This document shows positions 42,095-50,403 of a DNA stretch of 64,000 nucleotides, in pieces. Below the pieces are notes generated by a model. That model was not told the origin of the DNA. It worked only from the letters and a program-made list of their open reading frames with translations, and did no database searches. Each line of letters starts with the position of its first letter. Positions within the stretch are counted from its first letter, which is position 1. The DNA is from Delftia sp. PS-11. Lineage in GTDB: Bacteria > Pseudomonadota > Gammaproteobacteria > Burkholderiales > Burkholderiaceae_C. Where the stretch lies: assembly GCF_029870285.1 (NCBI RefSeq), contig NZ_JACSYA010000008.1, positions 1 through 64,000 of the forward strand. Reading direction: 5' to 3'. The position numbers and the translations under genes were made by a program.

Positions 42095-43688
42095 ATGACC
42101 TCCTGCCCTTTCTCCTGGAATTTTCCCTATGCCGCACAGAAAATGCCTGTGCTCGCCCGCAACATGGTCTGCGCCAGCCAGCCGCTGGCGGCACAGGCAG
42201 GCCTGCACATGCTGCAATGCGGCGGCAATGCCGTGGATGCCGCATTGGCCGCGGCGGTGGCGCTGACAGTCGTCGAGCCGGTCATGAACGGCATCGGCGG
42301 CGACATGTTCGCCCAGGTGTGGCACGAAGGACGCCTGTACGGCCTGAACTCCAGCGGCGCGGCGCCCGCAGGCTGGAACCTGGAGCGCTTTGCCGGCCAG
42401 GCCAAAATGCCACAGCGGGGCTGGGATACGGTGACCGTGCCGGGGCAGGTGGCTGGGTGGAAGGCATTGTCCCAGCGCTTTGGCAGGCTGCCCTTCGCCC
42501 GGTTGTTTCGGCTATGCGCGCGAGGGCTTCATGGTCTCGCCCGTCATTGCCCGGCAATGGGCCAGGCAGGCGCCCGAACTGGCCGGGCAACCTGGGTTTG
42601 CGCAAGCCTTTCTGCGCGATGGCGCAGTCCCTGGGGCGGGCAGCCTCTGGAAGTTCGAGGACCAGGCACGCAGCCTGCAGGCAATCGCCGACTCGCAGGG
42701 CGAGGACTTCTATCACGGCGACCTGGGCCGGCGCATTGCCGCCTTCGCACAGCAAGGCGGCGCAGCCCTGAGCCTGCAGGATCTGCGCAGCCATGAAGCC
42801 CTTTGGGTAGAGCCCATCCACATGGACTTTCGCGGCTACCGGCTGCATGAGATTCCGCCCAACGGCCAGGGCATAGCAGCCCTGATCGCGCTGGGCATCC
42901 TGGGTGAATTCGGCATCGAGTCCATGGGCTGCGACAGCGGCGACTTCTACCATGTCGCCATCGAGGCCAGCAAGCTGGCATTCGCCGACCTGCACGAGCA
43001 CATTGCCGATGCCGGCAGCATGCGCCACACGCCAGCGGCGCTGCTCGACCCGCGCTACCTCCAGTCACGCGCCAGGGCAATCGCCATGGACCAGGCCCGC
43101 CAGCCTGCACCGGGCCTGCCTTCGCCAGGTGGCACCGTTTACCTGACGGCCGCCGACGCGCAAGGCACCATGGTGTCCTTCATCCAGTCGAACTACCAGG
43201 GCTTCGGCTCGGGCGTGGTGGTGCCCGGCACGGGCATTGCGCTGCACAACCGTGGCATGGGCTTCAACCTGCGGCCCGGGCACGCCAACTGCGTGGCGCC
43301 GCGCAAGAAACCCATGCACACCATCATTCCCGGCTTTGTGACGCGCGATGGCGCACCGGTCATGTCCTTTGGCGTGATGGGCGGCTCGATGCAGGCCCAG
43401 GGCCATGTGCAGATGCTGGCACGTCTCGCCTGTTTCGGGCAAAACCCCCAGGCCATGAGCGATGCGCCACGCTTTCGCGTGGACCCCGGCCCCCGTGGCC
43501 CGCTGGTCCACCTCGAAAGCCATGTGCCGGAAGCTGCCGCCCGCTCGCTGGCTGCACGCGGCCATGATGTGCAGGTGGCCGATGCCGGCAGCCTGGAGTT
43601 CGGCTCGGCCCAGATCATCTTCAAGGCGGCGCACGGCTACATTGGCGCCTCCGACTCGCGCCGGGACGGGCAGGCCGCAGGATTCTAG
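42095..43688 (+). pseudogene. Frameshifted gamma-glutamyltransferase-family gene
   Basis: The N-terminal part (from ATG 42095) reads MPVLARNMVCASQPLAAQAGLHMLQCGGNAVDAALA to RLPFARLF at about 42508. The C-terminal part continues in the next frame from GYAREGFMVSPVIARQ (42510 on) to the end. It includes the catalytic-threonine region (GGTVYLTAADAQGTMVSF), FGSGVVVPGTGIALHNRG and GVMGGSMQAQGHVQM. Homologues have about four residues (for example E-P-A-I) between LF and the YAREGF block. The site therefore looks like an 11-base deletion, not a single-base reading error. The enzyme is an Ntn-hydrolase acting on gamma-glutamyl compounds. The gene is probably inactive. Confidence 0.85.
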
Positions 43689-43693
43689 GCGGT

Positions 43694-45193
43694 TCATGCC
43701 AGCGCGCCAGCCAGCACCTTGAGCATCCTGAAGAACGCGGCGCCGATTTCCTCTTCGCCCACACTGCCATAGCCCAGCAGCAGCCCGCGCTGACCCTGCC
43801 CGCCCGCGTAGTAGCGCGACAACGGCTGGGCCAGCACACTTGCATGGCGCAGCGCGGCAGCCAGCTTCACGTCGTCGGCATGCTCCGGCAGCGGCATGAC
43901 GAAATGCAGGCCGGCACCGCTTTCGATCGCGGGCAGGTAGGCCGCGCCCAGGTAGCGCTCGATCAGGCCCAGCAGCATCCTGCGTCGCTTGCCGTAGAGC
44001 AGGCGCATTCTGCGGATATGGGCGGCGTAGTGTCCCTCGCGGATCAGTTCGGCGACCACATGCTGGCTGAGCTGGTGGCCTTCCCGGTACAGCTCCGCGT
44101 GGATGCGCCGCAGTGGCTGCGCCAGGAGCCGGGGCAGGACCATGTAGCCCATGCGCAGGCCCGGGTAGAGGGTCTTGCTGAAGGTGCCGACATAGATGAC
44201 GGGGGCATCCTCTTCCATGCCCTGCATGCTGGGCACAGGGCTGCCCGAGAAGCGGAATTCGCTGTCATAGTCGTCTTCGACGATCCAGGCACCTGCCTCG
44301 CGCGCATAGGCCAGCAGGGCGCGACGGCGTGCCATGCTCATGACGGCGCCCAGCGGATACTGATGGGACGGCGTGACAAAAATCAGCCGGGGTGCAGGCA
44401 AGCCGGCGGGCAGTTGCATGCCTTCGGCATCCACGGGCACGCGCACGGTGTGCAGCCCGTGCTGCATGCGCAGCACATTGGCGATGCCCCAGTAGCCGGG
44501 ATCTTCCATCCAGACGCAGTCGCCAGGGTTGGCCAGACTGCGCACCACGAGTTCTATGGCCTGGTGCACGCCTTCCGTCATGAGGACCTGCTGCGCATCG
44601 CAATGCACCGAACGCGCGACGCGCAGATGCTGTGCCAGGGCATGCCTGATGGCGGCCACGCCGCCCTGGGTGCCGTAGGTCAGCAGTCCGGGGCCTGCAT
44701 GGCACAGCAGGCGATGGTGCAGGCGGGCGTAGAGGGCGCGCGGAAACAGGGTCACATCGGGCACACCGGGCATGAAGGCGCCCCACTGCTGCTCGGATAC
44801 CGAGGCATGCGCCAGCAGATCCTGCGCCTGCACGGACAGGCCGGGCCGGGATACGGCCTGGCGGACTGCGGGCGGCTGGGGCATGCGTCCGCCACTGAGC
44901 AGCATGGCCTCGGGCAGGATGTCCGCCACATAGGTGCCGCTGCCCACCTGGCTGCACACATAGCCCTCCACCTGCAATTGCCCATAGGCATGGTTGACCG
45001 TGTTGCGCGACACGCCCAGCTCGCGCGCGAGGTCGCGCGAAGCTGGCAACCGGCTGCGCGGCGCCAGGGCTGCGCTATCGATGGCACGGCGAATGGCGTG
45101 GTAGAGCCTGCGGTTCAGCGGCTGACGAGGCCCGCAGGCGTCACGCCAGCCCATCTGCAGGATCAGATCGGCGCATACGGAGGGCTTGGCCAT
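43694..45193 (-). CDS. MocR/PdxR/GabR-type transcriptional regulator
   Basis: This is a GntR winged-helix domain fused to a fold-type I aminotransferase domain. The HTH lies near residues 15-85 (PLNRRLYHAIRRAIDSAALAPRSRLPASRDLARELGVSRNTVNHAYGQLQVEGYV). The PLP domain shows VEDDYDSEFRF and the Schiff-base lysine in VGTFSKTLYPGLRMGY. The length is 499 aa from ATG 45193. It is divergent from the gabT-like gene, so control of that gene, as GabR controls gabT in Bacillus, is likely. The frame continues upstream antisense to gabT, but that part is not coding. Confidence 0.92.
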   Translation of the reverse strand: MAKPSVCADLILQMGWRDACGPRQPLNRRLYHAIRRAIDSAALAPRSRLPASRDLARELGVSRNTVNHAYGQLQVEGYVCSQVGSGTYVADILPEAMLLSGGRMPQPPAVRQAVSRPGLSVQAQDLLAHASVSEQQWGAFMPGVPDVTLFPRALYARLHHRLLCHAGPGLLTYGTQGGVAAIRHALAQHLRVARSVHCDAQQVLMTEGVHQAIELVVRSLANPGDCVWMEDPGYWGIANVLRMQHGLHTVRVPVDAEGMQLPAGLPAPRLIFVTPSHQYPLGAVMSMARRRALLAYAREAGAWIVEDDYDSEFRFSGSPVPSMQGMEEDAPVIYVGTFSKTLYPGLRMGYMVLPRLLAQPLRRIHAELYREGHQLSQHVVAELIREGHYAAHIRRMRLLYGKRRRMLLGLIERYLGAAYLPAIESGAGLHFVMPLPEHADDVKLAAALRHASVLAQPLSRYYAGGQGQRGLLLGYGSVGEEEIGAAFFRMLKVLAGALA

Positions 45194-45233
45194 GGCGGTA
45201 TCCGGTGGGAGCTGGCAAAAGCGCAGCGATATT

Positions 45234-45278
45234 GGACCCATCATAGTGGGAAGCAATGGAACCATGTACGGGACCAAT
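45234..45278. promoter_or_regulatory. Putative operator repeats between the MocR regulator and gabT
   Basis: Three similar 8-mers, GGACCCAT (45234), GGAACCAT (45258) and GGACCAAT (45271), lie in the same orientation in the divergent gap. MocR-type regulators often bind direct repeats in such gaps. Spacings are 24 and 13 bases. Confidence 0.45.
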
Positions 45279-45322
45279 CCCCTCCAGACTGGGGGCCTCA
45301 CAGCCATGACGGAGTCCTGCCC

Positions 45323-46615
45323 ATGTCCACCAACCAGCAACTGCAAGACCGCCGCATCGCCGCCATGCCGCGCGGTGTCGGCGTGATGTGCGGCTTTCAT
45401 GCCGTTCAGGCCGACAACGCCCTGCTGACCGATGCCCAAGGGCGGCAGTACATCGACTTTGCGGCCGGCATTGCCGTGCTCAACACCGGCCACCGCCATC
45501 CGCGCGTGGTGCAGGCCGTGCAGCGGCAGCTCGAACGCTTCACGCACACGGCCTTCCAGATAGTGCCCTACGAAAGCGCCATCGCACTGGCCGAGCGCCT
45601 CAATGCACTGGCGCCCATTGACGGTCCCGCCAAGACGGCGTTCTTCACCACGGGCGCTGAAGCCGTGGAAAACGCCATCAAGATCGCGCGCCATGCTACG
45701 GGCCGCTCGGCCGTGCTGGCCTTTCAGGGGGCCTTCCACGGACGCACCCAGCTGGGCATGGCGCTGACGGGCAAGGTGGCACCTTACAAGCAGGGCTTTG
45801 GCGCCATGCCGGGGGAAGTCCTGCACATCCCCTTCCCCAGCACACGGGCGGGCATCAGCGTGCAGCAGTCGCTGGAGGCTGCCGCCATGCTGTTCAAAAC
45901 CTCGGTCGATCCGCTGCGCGTGGCGGCCATCATCGCCGAGCCCGTCCAGGGCGAAGGAGGTTTCAACCCCATGCCGGCGGCCTTGTTCGAGGGGCTGCGC
46001 GCGCTGTGCGACCAGCATGGCATTTTGCTGATCGCCGACGAGGTGCAGACAGGCTTTGCGCGCACCGGCAAGCTGTTCGCCATGGAGCACTACAGCGTGC
46101 GGCCTGACCTGATCACCATGGCCAAGAGCCTGGGCGGCGGACTGCCGATCTCGGGCGTGGTCGGGCGCGCCGCCGTGATGGATGCCCCCCATCCGGGAGG
46201 CCTGGGCGGTACCTATGCCGCCAATCCGCTGGCCGTGGCAGCAGCCCATGCTGTGCTGGACGTGATCAGCGAAGAGCGGCTGTGCGAGCGCGCTGCCGCG
46301 CTGGGCATGCGCCTGCGGGAACGCCTGCAGACGCTGCAGCGGCAGGATCCCGGCATCGCCGAGGTGCGCGGCATCGGCTCCATGGTGGCGGTGGAGCTGT
46401 GCCAGCCGGACACCGCAGCGCCCGATGCGCAGCGCGTGTCCGCCATCATCGGGCATGCCCAGGCGCTGGGTCTGCTGCTGCTGCCCTGCGGCATGCACGG
46501 CAATGCCATCCGCTTTCTCTATCCGCTGACGATTTCCGACGCCTTGTTCGGCCAGGCGCTGGACATCATCGGCCAGGCAATCGCCAGCACAGCCCCCCAG
46601 GCGGTTGCTGCCTGA
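45323..46615 (+). CDS. gabT: 4-aminobutyrate--2-oxoglutarate aminotransferase (GABA transaminase) family
   Basis: This is a class III PLP aminotransferase. Signature segments are GVGVMCGFHAVQADNALLTDAQGRQYIDFAAGIAVLNTGH, TTGAEAVENAIKIAR and FQGAFHGRT. IIAEPVQGEGGFNPMP, LLIADEVQTGFARTGKLFA and the Schiff-base lysine in ITMAKSLGGGLPISG complete the set. The length is 430 aa from ATG 45323, with a GGAG ribosome site. Size and motifs fit GabT/PuuE. The exact substrate (GABA, 5-aminovalerate or another omega-amino acid) is not proven. It is divergent from a GabR-like regulator. Confidence 0.9.
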   Translation: MSTNQQLQDRRIAAMPRGVGVMCGFHAVQADNALLTDAQGRQYIDFAAGIAVLNTGHRHPRVVQAVQRQLERFTHTAFQIVPYESAIALAERLNALAPIDGPAKTAFFTTGAEAVENAIKIARHATGRSAVLAFQGAFHGRTQLGMALTGKVAPYKQGFGAMPGEVLHIPFPSTRAGISVQQSLEAAAMLFKTSVDPLRVAAIIAEPVQGEGGFNPMPAALFEGLRALCDQHGILLIADEVQTGFARTGKLFAMEHYSVRPDLITMAKSLGGGLPISGVVGRAAVMDAPHPGGLGGTYAANPLAVAAAHAVLDVISEERLCERAAALGMRLRERLQTLQRQDPGIAEVRGIGSMVAVELCQPDTAAPDAQRVSAIIGHAQALGLLLLPCGMHGNAIRFLYPLTISDALFGQALDIIGQAIASTAPQAVAA

Positions 46616-46707
46616 CGGCGCAGCCAGCACACTGACTGCACTGCACGGCACGGCACGGGGCTGGACAGATAGACTGTGCAGCACCACCAGCCCTCACGAC
46701 CTCCTTC

Positions 46708-47667
46708 ATGACATCTCCCTGCACTCCCAACGCCCCGCTACTGCGCATCGCCGTCATGGGCGCAGGCGCCGTGGGCTGCTATTTCGGCGCGCTGCTGGCG
46801 CGCGCCGGTCACCAGGTCACGCTGATCGGCAGGTCTGCCCATGTGCAGGCCGTGCAGGCGCAGGGACTGCGGCTGCAGACGGCGGACTTCGACATCCAGG
46901 TGCCCATGCAGGCATCCACCGACGCCAGCGCAGTGCGCGGTGCCGATGTGGTGCTGCTGTGCGTCAAATCCACGGCCACCGAAGAGGCGGCGCGCCAGCT
47001 GCAGCCCCATCTGGCGCCGGGCGCCCTGGTGCTGACGCTGCAAAACGGCGTGGACAACGACGAACGCGTGCGCGCCGTGCTGGGCCCGGACATGGCGGTG
47101 GCCGCCGCCGTGGTCTATGTGGCCACGGCCATGCCCGGCCCCGGCCATGTGCGCCACTTCGGGCGCGGCGAGCTGGTCATTGCGCCCTCGGCACGCAGTG
47201 AACAGGTGGCCCGGCAATTTGGCACAGCCGGGATTGCGGTTCAGATATCGGCCAATGTGCGCAGCGCGCTGTGGGCCAAGCTGGTGATCAACTGCGCCTA
47301 CAACGCGCTGTCGGCGCTGTCACGCCTGCCCTACGGCCCCCTGGTGCAGGCGCCGGGCGTGCGCGAAGTGGTGGACGATGTGGTGGCAGAATGCCTGGCC
47401 GTGGCCCGGGCCGATGGCGTCGATCTGCCCGGCGATGTGCCTGCCGCCGTCAGAGGGCTGCCGGCCACCATGCCGGGCCAGCTGTCCTCGACGGCGCAGG
47501 ATCTGGCACTGGGCAAGCCCAGCGAAATCGACCACCTCAACGGCTATGTGGTGCGGCGCGGCGAGGCCCTGGGCGTGGCCACGCCGCTGAACCGCCTGCT
47601 GCAGGTGCTGGTGCGGCTGGCGCAGGCCGGCCCGGCACCATCTTGCGCACCCGCTCAGAACCCGTAG
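46708..47667 (+). CDS. panE: 2-dehydropantoate 2-reductase family (PanE/ApbA)
   Basis: The N-terminal Rossmann fold starts LRIAVMGAGAVGCYFGALLARAGHQVTLIGR. LVLTLQNGVDNDERVR and the C-terminal helical domain with ALWAKLVINCAYNALSALSRL, the catalytic lysine region, follow. The family reduces ketopantoate with NADPH in pantothenate synthesis. Many Burkholderiales carry several paralogues of uncertain substrate, so panE is tentative. The length is 319 aa. Its last 13 bases overlap the stop end of a receptor-gene remnant on the other strand. Confidence 0.85.
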   Translation: MTSPCTPNAPLLRIAVMGAGAVGCYFGALLARAGHQVTLIGRSAHVQAVQAQGLRLQTADFDIQVPMQASTDASAVRGADVVLLCVKSTATEEAARQLQPHLAPGALVLTLQNGVDNDERVRAVLGPDMAVAAAVVYVATAMPGPGHVRHFGRGELVIAPSARSEQVARQFGTAGIAVQISANVRSALWAKLVINCAYNALSALSRLPYGPLVQAPGVREVVDDVVAECLAVARADGVDLPGDVPAAVRGLPATMPGQLSSTAQDLALGKPSEIDHLNGYVVRRGEALGVATPLNRLLQVLVRLAQAGPAPSCAPAQNP

Positions 47668-47720
47668 TTCGCCGACACCCACAGGCGCCGGCCTTCCTGG
47701 TGGTTCGCGTAGCGGTTGCC
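47655..47720 (-). pseudogene. C-terminal remnant of a TonB-dependent receptor gene
   Basis: Read on the minus strand, 21 codons before a TGA stop (47655-47657) give a peptide that begins GNRYANHQEGRRLW and ends SANYGF. This is the stereotyped last beta-strand of ferrisiderophore TonB receptors, ending in an aromatic Phe. Just upstream the similarity stops abruptly at an AT-rich, Fur-box-like region. The rest of the roughly 2-kb gene is absent. The fragment has no start of its own, so it is debris of a deletion. Confidence 0.75.
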
Positions 47721-47725
47721 CAAAA

Positions 47726-47741
47726 ATAGAATCAATTCTCA
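47726..47741 (-). promoter_or_regulatory. Fur-box-like sequence beside the receptor remnant
   Basis: On the minus strand TGAGAATTGATTCTAT contains the inverted repeat AGAAT/ATTCT (47728-47739). It resembles iron-regulator boxes of the TGAGAATnATTCTCA type but has one extra spacer base. It is next to the truncated receptor and is likely what is left of its promoter. Confidence 0.45.
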
Positions 47742-47799
47742 ATAGCCAAATATGTCGCATTGAAGCAACATTTTTCCGACCCTGCTCACGACCGCTGCG

Positions 47800-47844
47800 C
47801 GAGAGCCATCGCTCCGAGAGCCGCCGCTCCGAGAGCCGCGATGA
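47800..47844. repeat. Three 15-bp tandem repeats
   Basis: Units at 47800, 47815 and 47830 share CGAGAGCC followed by a variable (A/C)(T/C)CGCTC-like part. They lie downstream of the reductase gene stop, between it and the receptor remnant. Confidence 0.7.
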
Positions 47845-47860
47845 GATCGTGAACAGCTTC

Positions 47861-49237
47861 TCAATACACGTCCCGCCGGTAGCGGCCGCTGCGCACCAGC
47901 TCCTGAACCAGCGGCGCACCCAGCAGTTCGTGCAGGGCCTGGTCCACGCCCTGGGCCATGCCCTGCAGGCTGCCGCAGACATAGATGGCTGCGCCTGTTT
48001 CCACCCACTGGCGCAGTTCGGCGCCGGCCTGCCGCAGGCGGTCCTGGACATAGACACGGCCTGCCACATCCCGCGAGAAGGCCAGGTCCAGGCGCTGCAG
48101 CACCCCCTTCTCCTGCCAGGCACGCAGCTCATCGCCATACAGCATGTCGTGTGCGGCATTGCGTTCGCCGAACAGCAGCCAGTTGGGGCCGGTGCCCGCT
48201 GCGGCGCGCGCGCGCAGGTGGCTGCGCAACCCGGCCAGGCCCGTGCCATTGCCCACCAGCACCAGGGGGCGCTGCAGGTTGTCTTCGAGGCGGAAATTGC
48301 GGTGCGCGCGCAGGCGCATGCTCACCGTGGCCCCGATGGGGGCCTCGTGCGTCAGCCAGCCGGAAGCCAGGCCGGGCGAGCCATCTTCGCGCCGTGCCTG
48401 GCGCACCAGCAGATGCACGCGGCCATCTGCGGCAATGGAGGCGATGGAGTATTCGCGCGGATGCTGCGGATCTGCAGGCGGGCAGACCTGCACCAGATCG
48501 CCAGACTCCCAGTGCACAGGCTCCGAGGCTGGTGGCTGCAGTTCGATGTGAAAGACCGCCTCGCCCGCACTGCCGGGGTTCATGTGGCGGCGCGCAGCCA
48601 GTGTCCATTCGCCAAAGACCGGCGCCTCCCAGGCCGGCATGTCGCCCAGGCTGCAGACCTGGGTCAGCTGGTGCTGCCAGGCGGTCAGCGCCTGGGCGGC
48701 GCCGTTGTCCATTTCGATGCGCTCAAACCAGGCGCGGGCGCCCGCGGCCGCCAGCCAGGCATCGAGCGCACGGCCAAAGCCGCAGAACTGCGCGTACTGG
48801 CGGTCACCCAGCGCCAGCAGGCCATACTGCAGATGGGACAGCTCGGGCGTGCGCGCCATGGCGCGCGACAGGAACAGCGCGGCGTTGTCGGGCGGGTCGC
48901 CCTCTCCGTAGGTGCTGACGATGAACAGCGCTCTTTGGGTGCGCGCCAGCAGTGCGTCATCGACCGCGTCGAGCGCGCACAGATGCACGCTTTCGCCGGC
49001 CGTGTGCAGCAGCCGTGCGGTCTCGCGTGCCAGCTCCTCGGCCTGGCCTGTCTGGCTGGCATAGGCGACCAGCATGGCAAGCACACCCTCGCGGGCCGAT
49101 GCCAGTTCAGCCGCCTCCTGGAGCGCACGCTGGCTGCGGCGCCGCTCGCGCCACCAGATGGCCAGGCACATGGCCACATACAGCAGCACCAGCGCGACGG
49201 CAGCAAGAACGCGCAGCCCGTATTCGGACAAGGTCAT
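47861..49237 (-). CDS. Membrane-anchored diflavin (FMN/FAD) NADPH reductase
   Basis: An N-terminal membrane helix (VLAAVALVLLYVAMCLAIWW, about 10-29) is followed by a flavodoxin-like FMN domain (MLVAYASQTGQAEELARETARLL; FIVSTYGEGDPPDNA). The FAD/NADPH reductase domain contains REYSIAS for FAD and LVGNGTGLAGLRSHLRAR for NADPH, and ends in YRRDVY with the stacking aromatic residue. This is the cytochrome P450 reductase/sulfite-reductase-alpha layout. At the membrane it would feed electrons to the PepSY/DUF2271 partners upstream in the operon, probably for iron reduction. The length is 458 aa, the last gene of the five-gene operon. Confidence 0.88.
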   Translation of the reverse strand: MTLSEYGLRVLAAVALVLLYVAMCLAIWWRERRRSQRALQEAAELASAREGVLAMLVAYASQTGQAEELARETARLLHTAGESVHLCALDAVDDALLARTQRALFIVSTYGEGDPPDNAALFLSRAMARTPELSHLQYGLLALGDRQYAQFCGFGRALDAWLAAAGARAWFERIEMDNGAAQALTAWQHQLTQVCSLGDMPAWEAPVFGEWTLAARRHMNPGSAGEAVFHIELQPPASEPVHWESGDLVQVCPPADPQHPREYSIASIAADGRVHLLVRQARREDGSPGLASGWLTHEAPIGATVSMRLRAHRNFRLEDNLQRPLVLVGNGTGLAGLRSHLRARAAAGTGPNWLLFGERNAAHDMLYGDELRAWQEKGVLQRLDLAFSRDVAGRVYVQDRLRQAGAELRQWVETGAAIYVCGSLQGMAQGVDQALHELLGAPLVQELVRSGRYRRDVY

Positions 49238-49288
49238 GGCAGAAAACGCAAATCTACAACACAGAAAAAGAAAGGCACGGCCCGCTTC

Positions 49289-50386
49289 TCATGGCAGCAG
49301 GGCGGCAAATGCGGCAGTCATGGCCATGGCCGGGCCCTGGGGCGTGCGTTCGCACAGCAGCGCCGCAACGCCGTGGCGTTCGGCAAACTCCAGTCCTTCG
49401 CGGGGCCCCAGCACGGTGAGTATGGTCGCCAGTGCATCGGCCTGCATGCAGTGGGCATGCAGCACGGTGACGCTGGTCAGACCATGGGCCACGGGTTCGC
49501 CGCTGCGCGGGTCGATGGTGTGGGAGTAGCGGCGTCCGTCCTGCTCGAAGGCGTGCCAGTGGTCGCCCGAGGTGGCCACCGCCATGTCGCGCAGCGGCAG
49601 GGTCAAAGGAGTGGCCTGATCCGCCAGGCTGGCCACGGCCACGCGCCATGGCTGTGCGCCGGGCCGCTGGCCGCGTGCGCGCAGCTCGCCGCCGACTTCC
49701 ACCAGAAAATCCGTGTAGCCCAGGGCTTGCAGCCCCTCGGCCACGAGATCCACCGAGTAGCCTTTGGCGATGCCGCTGAAGTCCACGTGGACCCCGCCTG
49801 GCTGCCATGCGCGCTGGCGCTGCGCATCGAGCACGATGCGCTGGTAGCCCACGCGCTCGCGGGCCTGGCGCAGCGCCTGGGCATCGGGCACGGTGCCGCC
49901 AGGGCGTTGCTGTGCCCGCGGGCCAAAGCCCCAGAGATCGACCAGCGGCCCGACCGTGGGGTCCCAGGCGCCGCCGCTGGCATGTGCCCACTGCATGGCA
50001 CAGGACAGCACCGTGAAAAATTCCCCGGGCAGCGCATGCCAGCAGCCGGCTTCGGCGCGGTTGAAGCGCGAGATATCGGAGCCGGCTTCCCAGTTGCTCA
50101 TCTGGCGCACGACCAGGGCCAGCGCCTCTTCGATGGTCCGGCGCGCCTCGTCCAGCGGACGAAATTCCGGGTTGTGCAGGCGCACGCTCCAGGTCGTGCC
50201 CATGGCCTCACCCGCGAGGGTCTGCAGCGCGGCCGGGTCGGCATGGCGCAGCGCCTGCGGGGCATACGCCGAGAGGGCAAAGGATGCCGTACCGGTGCCC
50301 GCGCCGGTACCCGCGCTGGCGGGTGCGGCCAGGCCCTGCCGGCCTGCGCCGCCCTGTAGCAGCGCAGGCGCGAAGCGCACCCGCAC
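49289..50386 (-). CDS. apbE: ApbE-type FAD:protein FMN transferase
   Basis: ApbE attaches FMN through a phosphoester to Ser/Thr in target proteins outside the cytosol. Family motifs seen are GEAMGTTWSVRL, MSNWEAGSDISRFNR, WDPTVGPLVDLWGFG, FSGIAKGYSVDLVAEGLQALG and the metal-binding ATSGDHWHAFEQDGRRYSHTIDPRSGEPV. The start is a GTG at 50386 (365 aa). No clear signal peptide cleavage is visible in the Ala-rich first 60 residues. The likely substrate is the neighbouring DUF2271 protein. Confidence 0.93.
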   Translation of the reverse strand: MRVRFAPALLQGGAGRQGLAAPASAGTGAGTGTASFALSAYAPQALRHADPAALQTLAGEAMGTTWSVRLHNPEFRPLDEARRTIEEALALVVRQMSNWEAGSDISRFNRAEAGCWHALPGEFFTVLSCAMQWAHASGGAWDPTVGPLVDLWGFGPRAQQRPGGTVPDAQALRQARERVGYQRIVLDAQRQRAWQPGGVHVDFSGIAKGYSVDLVAEGLQALGYTDFLVEVGGELRARGQRPGAQPWRVAVASLADQATPLTLPLRDMAVATSGDHWHAFEQDGRRYSHTIDPRSGEPVAHGLTSVTVLHAHCMQADALATILTVLGPREGLEFAERHGVAALLCERTPQGPAMAMTAAFAALLP

Positions 50387-50403
50387 GGCAGGCGCAGAGG
50401 CGC

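Noticed and set aside
45194..46687. N-terminal extension of the MocR regulator frame across gabT
   Set aside because: The frame is antisense to gabT there. The GntR winged helix begins only at the ATG at 45193.
47320..48249. Minus-strand frame crossing from the reductase gene into panE
   Set aside because: It overlaps two well-supported genes in other frames; the Arg/Ser-rich part only reflects the 15-bp repeats.
47849..50359. Plus-strand open frame of 836 codons over the reductase and apbE genes
   Set aside because: It is antisense to two genes with clear motifs and has no domain of its own.
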